This document shows positions 44,979-52,109 of a stretch of 64,000 nt of DNA, in pieces (position 1 is the first letter of the stretch; every line of letters begins with the position of its first letter). The DNA is from an uncultured Pelagibacteraceae bacterium (lineage in GTDB: Bacteria; Pseudomonadota; Alphaproteobacteria; Pelagibacterales; Pelagibacteraceae), in contig CACEXE010000001.1 in NCBI GenBank assembly GCA_902563435.1, forward strand, positions 1 through 64,000, given 5' to 3'. Under the pieces are notes generated by a model. It did not search any database and was not told the origin of the DNA. It saw nothing but the letters and a program-made list of their open reading frames with translations. The translations under genes were made by a program, and so were the position numbers.

Positions 44979-46064
44979 ATGTCAAAAAAAGAAGATTTCG
45001 TAAAATTTGATAAAGTCGACAAAAGTTACGATGGAAAAGTATTAGTAGTTAAAAATTTAAATTTAGATATCGAAGAAGGTGAGTTCGTAACAATGCTAGG
45101 ACCCTCTGGTTCAGGAAAAACTACGTGCTTAATGATGCTTGCAGGTTTTGAAACTCCAACTAATGGAGAAATTTATTTAGATAAAAATCCAATTTCAAAT
45201 ATTCCTCCACACAAAAGAGGTATTGGAATGGTTTTTCAAAATTATGCTCTGTTTCCTCATATGACAGTTTTTGAAAATTTAGCATTTCCATTAAAGGTAA
45301 GAAAAATGTCCCAAGTGGAAATAGAAAAAAAAGTAGATAAAGCTTTATCAATGGTTTCACTCGGTGGATTTGCAAACAGAATGCCAGGTCAGTTATCTGG
45401 AGGTCAACAACAAAGAGTAGCAGTTGCAAGAGCATTAGTTTTCGATCCATCTGTTGTATTAATGGATGAGCCTTTAGGTGCCTTAGATAAAAATTTAAGA
45501 GAAAGTATGCAATATGAAATTAAACACATTCATGAAAGTATTGGTGTAACAGTAGTTTATGTAACTCATGATCAAGGTGAAGCATTAACAATGTCAAACA
45601 GAATAGCAGTATTTAATGATGGTAAAGTTCAGCAACTCTCAAGTCCAGATAAGTTATATGAAGAGCCTGTGAACTCCTTTGTTGCAGAATTTATTGGAGA
45701 AAATAATACCTTTGGTGGAGAGGTTTCTGAAATTTCAAATGGAACATGTAGAGTGAAATTAGAAAAGGGTGAAATAATTGCTAATCCGATTTCAGTAAAA
45801 TCTGTTGGTGAAAAAACTACTGTATCAATTAGACCTGAGAGAGCATTAATTAATCCTAAAGATAAAATGGATAACAATCAAAAGGGTAAAATTGAGGAAG
45901 TGATTTATCATGGTGATCACACTAGAGTGAGACTTAATTTACTAGGTAATTCTGAATTTATTTTAAAAGTTCCAAACAGTTCTCAAAACTTAGATATAAA
46001 ACTCGGCAATGAAATTAATATCGGCTGGAACAGTCATGATGCTCGAGCTTTAGACCCAAAATAA
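44979..46064 (+). CDS. potA: Polyamine-type ABC transporter ATPase (PotA-like)
   Basis: This 361-residue importer ATPase has Walker A GPSGSGKT at 41-48, VFQNYALFPHMTVFENLAFPLKVRKM for the Q-loop region, LSGGQQQRVAVARALVFDP, Walker B VVLMDEPLGALD, the switch His in THDQGEA, and a C-terminal TOBE domain with VSIRPERALI. The type is shared by spermidine/putrescine and related cationic-solute importers. It is 45 bases after DoeA in the same direction and precedes the binding protein and two permeases. The link with ectoine-like genes raises the possibility that the transporter carries that substrate. Confidence 0.9.
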   Translation: MSKKEDFVKFDKVDKSYDGKVLVVKNLNLDIEEGEFVTMLGPSGSGKTTCLMMLAGFETPTNGEIYLDKNPISNIPPHKRGIGMVFQNYALFPHMTVFENLAFPLKVRKMSQVEIEKKVDKALSMVSLGGFANRMPGQLSGGQQQRVAVARALVFDPSVVLMDEPLGALDKNLRESMQYEIKHIHESIGVTVVYVTHDQGEALTMSNRIAVFNDGKVQQLSSPDKLYEEPVNSFVAEFIGENNTFGGEVSEISNGTCRVKLEKGEIIANPISVKSVGEKTTVSIRPERALINPKDKMDNNQKGKIEEVIYHGDHTRVRLNLLGNSEFILKVPNSSQNLDIKLGNEINIGWNSHDARALDPK

Positions 46065-46097
46065 GCTAAATTACTACATTTTCGCCAAAATCACCTG

Positions 46098-46126
46098 TTG
46101 ACTCTTATATTCTATGTTGCTGTACT
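46098..46126 (+). promoter_or_regulatory. Candidate sigma-70-type promoter for the PotD-like gene
   Basis: TTGACT (46098-46103) is a five-of-six match to the -35 box and is followed after 17 bases by TGTACT (46121-46126), a four-of-six match to the -10 box. A perfect 10-base palindrome CGTTTAAACG (46145-46154) lies between it and the Shine-Dalgarno sequence. An internal promoter would let the binding protein be made in excess over the ATPase. Confidence 0.5.
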
Positions 46127-46153
46127 TCTTTTTTTATAAAAAAACGTTTAAAC

Positions 46154-46158
46154 GGAGG
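46154..46158 (+). promoter_or_regulatory. Strong Shine-Dalgarno of PotD-like gene
   Basis: GGAGG lies four bases before the ATG; it is one of the best ribosome sites in the window. Confidence 0.75.
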
Positions 46159-46162
46159 ATAA

Positions 46163-47281
46163 ATGAGAAAATTAAGTAAATTATTACTTGCTTTAACATT
46201 TGCAGTTTCTGTATCTACATCCGCTTTTGCAGTAGTTGTTGCATCATGGGGTGGAGCATACACAGAAAGTCAAAAATTAGGATATGGTGATCCAACATCT
46301 AAAGCATTAGGTGTACCGATTGAGTGGGTTGACTATTCAGGTGGACTTTCAGAAATTAAAGCGCAAATAGAGGCAGGAGCAATCACATGGGATATTATAG
46401 ACGTATTTGCTTATGATACTATTAATGGTTGTGACGAAGGAATTTTTGTTGAATTTGATTTTGACAAAGATTTCCCACCAGCACCAGATGGTACACCAGC
46501 AAGTGAAGACTTCTTTACTGATATGCCAAGTAAATGTGCGGTAGGAAATATCTTATATTCTTGGAACTATGCTTACAACAGTGATTTGTTAAAAAGCACA
46601 CCAAGCACTTTAAAAGATTTCTTTAACACAAAAAGATTTCCTGGAAAAAGAGCTATTTACAAAAGTGCATTAACTAACTTAGAAATTGCATTAGCAGCAG
46701 ATGGTGTAAAAATGGGTAAAGGTGGAGAATTTATCTACAAAAAATTAGAAGAACCAGGATATGTTGACAGAGCAATGAACAAAATCAAAGCGCTATGTGA
46801 GGATCCAAATGGTGGATGTGTATTTTGGTCAGCAGGAGCTCAACCACCAGAATTATTAATGAGTGGTGAAGTTGTAATGGCTACTGGTTGGAATGGAAGA
46901 TTTTTCAATGCAGCAGTTGGAGAAGGTGCTCCAATAGTTCAAGTTTGGGACGGACAAGGTCTTGACTATGAATATTTTGCATTAGTAAAAGGTGGACCAA
47001 ACCAAGAAGACGCTATGAAGGCTTTAGCAATGATGACAAGTACTGAGATGTTAGCAGGAAGCGCAAAATATATTGCTTATGCTCCATGGAGAAAATCATC
47101 AATTGCAGTTATGGAAGCAGGTGAGCCTTGGTATAAAGATGGAAAAACTAATATGGTTCCACATATGCCAACTGCACCAGCTAACCTTAAAAGATACTTC
47201 TTAGTAGACGCTGAGTACTGGGCTGATAATGGTACAGAGCTTGGTGAAAAATGGGAAGCTATGAAAGCTAGTATTAAATAA
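46163..47281 (+). CDS. potD: PotD/PotF-type ABC transporter substrate-binding protein
   Basis: This 372-residue precursor has a signal peptide: basic MRKLSK, a hydrophobic run LLLALTFAVSVSTSA and a likely cut near FA-VVVASWGG. The mature part opens with VASWGGAYTES, typical of spermidine/putrescine-type proteins, and contains NILYSWNYAYNSDLLK and MATGWNGRF. It is rich in Trp and Tyr, suited to a cationic ligand. Four cysteines (two pairs) could form disulphides. Because the adjoining genes look like ectoine enzymes, ectoine or a betaine is a possible ligand, although classical members carry polyamines. It has its own promoter candidate, ribosome site and downstream hairpin. Confidence 0.87.
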   Translation: MRKLSKLLLALTFAVSVSTSAFAVVVASWGGAYTESQKLGYGDPTSKALGVPIEWVDYSGGLSEIKAQIEAGAITWDIIDVFAYDTINGCDEGIFVEFDFDKDFPPAPDGTPASEDFFTDMPSKCAVGNILYSWNYAYNSDLLKSTPSTLKDFFNTKRFPGKRAIYKSALTNLEIALAADGVKMGKGGEFIYKKLEEPGYVDRAMNKIKALCEDPNGGCVFWSAGAQPPELLMSGEVVMATGWNGRFFNAAVGEGAPIVQVWDGQGLDYEYFALVKGGPNQEDAMKALAMMTSTEMLAGSAKYIAYAPWRKSSIAVMEAGEPWYKDGKTNMVPHMPTAPANLKRYFLVDAEYWADNGTELGEKWEAMKASIK

Positions 47282-47316
47282 TTAAAGTTTTAAACACTTT
47301 AATTTTATATTATAGT

Positions 47317-47348
47317 AAGGGCGGTCATATTGACCGCCCTTTTTTTTT
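47317..47348 (+). terminator. Intrinsic terminator/attenuator between PotD-like and PotB-like genes
   Basis: A perfect 11-bp stem AAGGGCGGTCA / TGACCGCCCTT with a three-base TAT loop is followed by nine U residues that run directly into the PotB ATG at 47349. It is the most GC-rich hairpin in the window. It should terminate most transcripts after the binding protein gene. Confidence 0.92.
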
Positions 47349-48602
47349 ATGAGCTCAGAAACAGGAAAAATTTTAACAACAGATGGAATTCCCCTAGAGG
47401 AAAGTCTAAAACAGTCAGAAAAGAAAAATAAAATTAAAGCTTTTTTACTAGTTGCACCATTATTATTATTTTTAATTATCACATACATGATTCCAATTGG
47501 AGACATGTTCTCTAGAAGCATAGATGATAAGATGGTTACAAATATGCTTCCCAAAACCTATAAAGCAATGGAAAACTGGGATGGTAAAGAACTTCCACCA
47601 GAAGAAGTTTTTGAAGCATTTTATTTAGATTATAAAATTTTAGTTAAGAATAAAACTGCAGGAAAATTACAGACACAATTAAATTATGAAAAAAATGGTT
47701 TTAAAAGTGTTTTGAAAAAATTAGCAAGAAAACAAAAGAAATTTGAAGAGGGTAATTACAAAGAACAAATAATGAAAGTTCACAAAAGATGGAGAAATGT
47801 TGAATATTGGAGAGCAATTAAAAGAAGAGCTCCATCTTATACATATTCAAAATATCTTAAGGGTATAGATATGTACTCAAATGAAGATGGAAAAATTGTT
47901 CAAGTATCTGAGGATAGACGAATTCACAGAATTTTATGGATTAGAACAGTGGAGGTTGCTTTCTTTGTAACTTTGTTTTGTTTTTTAATGGCTTATCCAA
48001 TTGCACATTTATTGGCAACTCTACCCATGAAATATAGTAATTTGCTAATGATTTGTGTCTTATTGCCTTTTTGGACTTCTTTACTTGTAAGAACTGCTAG
48101 TTGGATGATTCTTTTACAACAACAGGGTATTGTTAATGACTTTTTTGTTTGGATAGGTCTCGTTGCAGACGATAACAGACCAGAAATGATGTACAATAAA
48201 ACTGGTACCTATGTAGCAATGACACAAATATTATTACCATTCATGGTGTTACCTTTGTACAGTGTTATGAAAACAATATCACCTAGTCTGATGAGAGCTG
48301 GCAAATCTTTAGGAGCTACACCGGCTGTAGCATTCTTTAAAGTTTATTTTCCACTTACAATTCCAGGTATTGGGGCAGGTTGCTTATTAGTATTTATCCT
48401 TGCAATTGGGTATTACATAACCCCAGCACTTGTTGGTGGTGCATCAGGAACACTTATTAGTAACCAAATAGCATATCACATGAAGAGTACTTTAGATTGG
48501 AGTTTTGCATCTGCGATGGGTTTAATGCTTTTGACAGGAGTACTTGTAATCTATTGGATTTATAACAAACTTGTAGGAGTTGATAATATTAAACTAGGAT
48601 AA
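47349..48602 (+). CDS. potB: PotB-type ABC transporter permease with long periplasmic insert
   Basis: This is a 417-residue permease. After one membrane segment (about 32-50) comes a hydrophilic, Lys- and Arg-rich stretch of about 140 residues (55-195), then five further segments. The coupling motif is SLMRAGKSLGATPAVAFFKVYFPLTIPG. E. coli PotB has about 275 residues, so the excess is this insert, which is predicted to be periplasmic. No other upstream Met fits and the start codon is directly after a U-run without a Shine-Dalgarno sequence, so translation may be weak or coupled to read-through. PotC follows after two bases. Confidence 0.9.
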   Translation: MSSETGKILTTDGIPLEESLKQSEKKNKIKAFLLVAPLLLFLIITYMIPIGDMFSRSIDDKMVTNMLPKTYKAMENWDGKELPPEEVFEAFYLDYKILVKNKTAGKLQTQLNYEKNGFKSVLKKLARKQKKFEEGNYKEQIMKVHKRWRNVEYWRAIKRRAPSYTYSKYLKGIDMYSNEDGKIVQVSEDRRIHRILWIRTVEVAFFVTLFCFLMAYPIAHLLATLPMKYSNLLMICVLLPFWTSLLVRTASWMILLQQQGIVNDFFVWIGLVADDNRPEMMYNKTGTYVAMTQILLPFMVLPLYSVMKTISPSLMRAGKSLGATPAVAFFKVYFPLTIPGIGAGCLLVFILAIGYYITPALVGGASGTLISNQIAYHMKSTLDWSFASAMGLMLLTGVLVIYWIYNKLVGVDNIKLG

Positions 48603-48604
48603 TT

Positions 48605-49459
48605 ATGGCTTTACCGAAATATACAGAACCACATTATAGAATTTGGCATTATTTTTATCTTTTTGTTTGTGGATGTGTTTTCTTCTTTTTAATTGCACCT
48701 TTATTTGTAATTTTTCCATTATCATTTAATGCGGAGGAATTTTTAGTCTTTACAGATGGAATGAAGAGACTGGATCCAGATGCTTTTTCATTAAGGTGGT
48801 ATAATGATATGATTTATGGAACGAAAAATCCATGGGGATTAGCAGCAAGAAATAGTTTTATAATTGCTATATTTGCAACTTTAGGATCAATTATTTTGGG
48901 TACTCTTGCTGCATTGGGTTTAAGCAGCAGACATATGCCATATAAAGGTTTGATAATGGCAATTTTAATTTCTCCAATGATAGTTCCACTGATTATTTCA
49001 GGTGTTGCAATATTCTTTTTTATGGCAAAAGTAGGTTTAGCAGCAACACACTTGGGTATTATATTAGCACACATTATTCTTGGAACTCCTTTTGTTGTAA
49101 TAACAGTTACTGCAACATTATCAGGTTTTGATCATAGCATAACACGTGCAGCATCTAGTCTTGGAAGCAGTCCTTATAATACATTTATGAAAATTACCTT
49201 ACCATTAATACTACCGGGGGTAATTTCAGGAGGTTTATTCGCTTTTGTAACATCATTTGATGAGGTTGTTGTGGTATTATTCTTGGCTGGCTTAGATAAT
49301 ACAACAATTCCAATTCAAATGTGGACAGGTCTTAGAGAGCAGCTTAGTCCAACAATTTTAGCTGTAGCAACTTGCCTAATAGTTTTATCAGTATTAATTT
49401 TACTGACTGCAGAGCTCTTAAGAAGAAGATCTGAAAGATTAAGAGGAATAAATAGATAG
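48605..49459 (+). CDS. potC: PotC-type ABC transporter permease
   Basis: This 284-residue permease has six membrane segments and the coupling region ITRAASSLGSSPYNTFMKITLPLILPGVISGG. The FVTSFDEVVVVLFLAG segment is typical of PotC. The size is normal. It pairs with the PotB-like subunit, which lies two bases upstream, to form the translocation pore. It ends six bases before the convergent thiolase gene, and no terminator separates them. Confidence 0.92.
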   Translation: MALPKYTEPHYRIWHYFYLFVCGCVFFFLIAPLFVIFPLSFNAEEFLVFTDGMKRLDPDAFSLRWYNDMIYGTKNPWGLAARNSFIIAIFATLGSIILGTLAALGLSSRHMPYKGLIMAILISPMIVPLIISGVAIFFFMAKVGLAATHLGIILAHIILGTPFVVITVTATLSGFDHSITRAASSLGSSPYNTFMKITLPLILPGVISGGLFAFVTSFDEVVVVLFLAGLDNTTIPIQMWTGLREQLSPTILAVATCLIVLSVLILLTAELLRRRSERLRGINR

Positions 49460-49465
49460 TTTAGT

Positions 49466-50587
49466 TTATAGAGACTCAATTACTGTAGCAATTCCCATAC
49501 CCAAACCAATACACTGAGTTGAAAGTGCATATTTTTTATTTTCTCTCTTAAGTAATTCAGCAGCTTTGCCTGTAATTCTTGCGCCTGTAGCTCCAAGAGG
49601 ATGTCCAAGGGCAAGTGCTCCACCATCTAAATTAACTTTATCTTTGTCTATACCTAAATCTTTAATACATGCTAAGGATTGCGATGCGAAAGCCTCATTC
49701 AATTCAACAATATCAATTTTATCTGCTGTCAATTTAGCTCTTTCCAAAGCTTTTTTTGATGCTCCAATTGGACCTAATCCCATATAGTCAGGGTCACAAC
49801 CTTGCACTGCCGTAGAAATAATTCTTCCCAAAATATTTAAATTATTTTCTTTTGCATAAGTTTCTTCACAAACCAATGTTGCAGCTGCACCATCGGTTAA
49901 AGGTGATGAAGTGGCTGCTGTAACAGTTCCATTTTCGTCGAACGCGAGTTTTAATCCATCCAACTTTTCCATTGTGCTGCCTGGTCTAATATTTCCATCG
50001 GTATTACAATCCCCGATTGATACAATTTCATTTTTAAAATTACCTTTTGTTTGTGCTTCATGTGCTTTTTGATGACTTGAAATTGCAAATTCCTGTTGTT
50101 CACTTCTTGAGATATTATATTTTTTAGCAACATTTTCAGCAGTAGTTCCCATTGAAAAATATACGTGAGGATTGTCATTTTTATTTTCTGGATAAGGTAT
50201 TGGATCAAACCCTGTATTAACTCTTGTCATACTTTCAACTCCACCACATATAAATACCTTTCCTGCACCTAATGAAATTTTACCTGCAGCAATATGAATA
50301 GCTTCCATTGAAGAACCACACCATCTGTCAACTGTCATTCCTGAAGTTTTGACATCCATATTAGTTAAAAATGTTGTCAACTTTCCAATATTAAATGATT
50401 GCTCTCCAGTTTGAAATGCACAACCAACAACAATATCTTCAATGTCTTCTTTTTTAACATTGGATTTAGCAACTAAATTTTTAATTACCTCTGCTAATAA
50501 ATTTACTGGCTTTGTATCTACTAGGGCACCTTTTCTCGCCATTGTAAAAGGTGATCTAGAGAAGCCGGCAATTACAGGTTTAAACAT
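49466..50587 (-). CDS. Acetyl-CoA acyltransferase (thiolase)
   Basis: This 373-residue thiolase has the nucleophile C90 in DRWCGSSMEA, the Asn/Glu region VELNEAFASQS, the His in GGALALGHPLGATGAR and the second Cys in STQCIGLGMG. It degrades or makes 3-oxoacyl-CoA. It is the last gene of the minus-strand unit containing DmdA-like and GcvT-like enzymes. DMSP breakdown through DmdA gives methylmercaptopropionate, whose further breakdown uses acyl-CoA chemistry, so a link is conceivable. It could also cleave acetoacetyl-CoA formed downstream of carnitine cleavage. Neither link is proven. Confidence 0.9.
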   Translation of the reverse strand: MFKPVIAGFSRSPFTMARKGALVDTKPVNLLAEVIKNLVAKSNVKKEDIEDIVVGCAFQTGEQSFNIGKLTTFLTNMDVKTSGMTVDRWCGSSMEAIHIAAGKISLGAGKVFICGGVESMTRVNTGFDPIPYPENKNDNPHVYFSMGTTAENVAKKYNISRSEQQEFAISSHQKAHEAQTKGNFKNEIVSIGDCNTDGNIRPGSTMEKLDGLKLAFDENGTVTAATSSPLTDGAAATLVCEETYAKENNLNILGRIISTAVQGCDPDYMGLGPIGASKKALERAKLTADKIDIVELNEAFASQSLACIKDLGIDKDKVNLDGGALALGHPLGATGARITGKAAELLKRENKKYALSTQCIGLGMGIATVIESL

Positions 50588-50603
50588 AATAATAAATATA
50601 AGG

Positions 50604-51770
50604 TTAATCTGGGAATGGTAAAGAAGTTATAATGCCTTTTCTATTTTTTCCATTGAAAGTATTCACAAAGACCTCATTTCCAATTTCCCAATAATCTTTT
50701 AAAATCATAGAAAGACCTATATTCTTTTTAAATCTTGGAGAATATATTCCAGATGCAATTTGCCCAATTTTTGCATTGTTTTTTGCGTATACTGGTAAAG
50801 GCACCCCAGTAGGTTTACATGGATCTCCATCAAACAAAATTCCTCTCATTCTTTGTAAAATTCCGTCAGATTGGATCTTTCTTAAAGCCTCTTTACCTAT
50901 AAAATCATGATCATCCTCTTGTTTACAGTATTTTTCAAGATTACACTCGAGGGGATTATTTTCTCTTGTAAAATCATTTCCGTAAGACATTAAACCAGCC
51001 TCAATTCTATCAATTAAATTTGGGCATCCAGGAGAAATGTTAAATTTTTGTCCATTTTCCCATACAGTGTCCCAAAGTTTTTCTCCAAGTTCTATTTCAT
51101 TAAAATGGGTTTCAAATCCCTTAAAATATATTTCAAAACCATCTTGTTTACTGTAACCAGATCTAGCAATAATTTGTTTAGTTCCTAAAAAATCAAAAAC
51201 TTTAAAATTAAAAAATTTTAACTTCTTTATATCCTCCCCAAATATTGAAATTAGAAGATCTTCAGATTTTGGACCTTGAATAGCTAGTGGATAAACATCT
51301 GGTTCGATAATTTCTACATTTAAATTTGATCCTAATGCAATTCCTTTAGCCCAAAGTAAAATGTCAGAATCTGCAATAGAAATCCAAAACATATCATCAT
51401 CTAGTTTTAATAAAACTGGATCATTAATCATTCCAGCAGTTTCATCAATTATTGGAATATAAAAGCATTTACCGGTCTCCATTTTTTTTATGGATCGAGG
51501 TGTCAATTTTTGTACGAGTTTTTCAGCATCAGGCCCTGTAATTTGTACCTGTCTTTGACAAGACACATCCCACACTTGAACCTGCTCTCTTAAATGCCAG
51601 TAGTCTTCTTCAATAGTATTTTTAAAACCTTTTGGCAGTAGCATGTGATTGACAACAGTAAAATCAGATACTCCACATTCCTCTACTTTATTTGTAAATG
51701 GAGTTCGTCTTATACGTCTAGACATATTTAATTTTATATTTTTTTGTGGAATTAAATTTTCTTTACTCAT
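50604..51770 (-). CDS. dmdA: GcvT-superfamily methyltransferase, DMSP demethylase (DmdA)-like
   Basis: This 388-residue protein has the three-domain aminomethyltransferase fold. Its pattern follows DmdA closely: SRRIRRTPFTNKVEECGV, NHMLLP, EEDYWHLREQVQVWDVSCQRQV, CFYIPIIDETAGMINDP, WISIADSDILLWAKGIA, DVYPLAIQGPKSEDLL, IARSGYSKQDGFEIY, GCPNLIDRIEAGLMSYGND. DmdA moves a methyl group from DMSP to tetrahydrofolate. Common GcvT proteins lack most of these landmarks. A second GcvT-type gene lies in the same operon, so one may act on another methylated solute. The betaine transporter genes in this window often also carry DMSP in marine bacteria. Confidence 0.72.
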   Translation of the reverse strand: MSKENLIPQKNIKLNMSRRIRRTPFTNKVEECGVSDFTVVNHMLLPKGFKNTIEEDYWHLREQVQVWDVSCQRQVQITGPDAEKLVQKLTPRSIKKMETGKCFYIPIIDETAGMINDPVLLKLDDDMFWISIADSDILLWAKGIALGSNLNVEIIEPDVYPLAIQGPKSEDLLISIFGEDIKKLKFFNFKVFDFLGTKQIIARSGYSKQDGFEIYFKGFETHFNEIELGEKLWDTVWENGQKFNISPGCPNLIDRIEAGLMSYGNDFTRENNPLECNLEKYCKQEDDHDFIGKEALRKIQSDGILQRMRGILFDGDPCKPTGVPLPVYAKNNAKIGQIASGIYSPRFKKNIGLSMILKDYWEIGNEVFVNTFNGKNRKGIITSLPFPD

Positions 51771-51771
51771 T

Positions 51772-52107
51772 TTATTTAGTCCACCATATTGTGTAGCTAT
51801 TTTTAGAAATTATAATCGGTATATGATATTTTTTGTTTTGGTCTTCCATTTTAAATTTAATATTAATTTCTGAAATTATTTTTTTTTCTGAAAAATAATT
51901 GCCAGTTTTGCAAACCATTTCATATTCACACTTACAGTCGTTTTTACTTAACTCAAATTCTTGAAGTATTCGACCACCTTCATCAGATTTAGTTTCACAG
52001 AAAACTTTTTTTTCTCCACTCTCACTAATTTGATAAATAATTACATCAATATTTGCAGCGTGTGAGCCATTTGTTGCGTCTAATAAGTGAGAAGAGAAAG
52101 TTGCCAC
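51772..52107 (-). CDS. Transthyretin-like protein, HIUase-type but lacking the C-terminal YRGS
   Basis: This 111-residue protein begins from a GTG codon with FSSHLLDATNG, close to the LSTHVLD signature of hydroxyisourate hydrolase, and retains the Arg of EGGRIL and the His of KYHIPIII. The hallmark C-terminal tetrapeptide YRGS is replaced by an ending of IWWTK, so true hydroxyisourate hydrolase activity is doubtful. No uricase or purine genes are near. It is wedged between the ThDP enzyme and the DmdA-like gene with two-base spacings, so it serves this pathway. It could hydrolyse a cyclic amide or act as a carrier-like fold. Confidence 0.72.
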   Translation of the reverse strand: MATFSSHLLDATNGSHAANIDVIIYQISESGEKKVFCETKSDEGGRILQEFELSKNDCKCEYEMVCKTGNYFSEKKIISEINIKFKMEDQNKKYHIPIIISKNSYTIWWTK

Positions 52108-52109
52108 AA

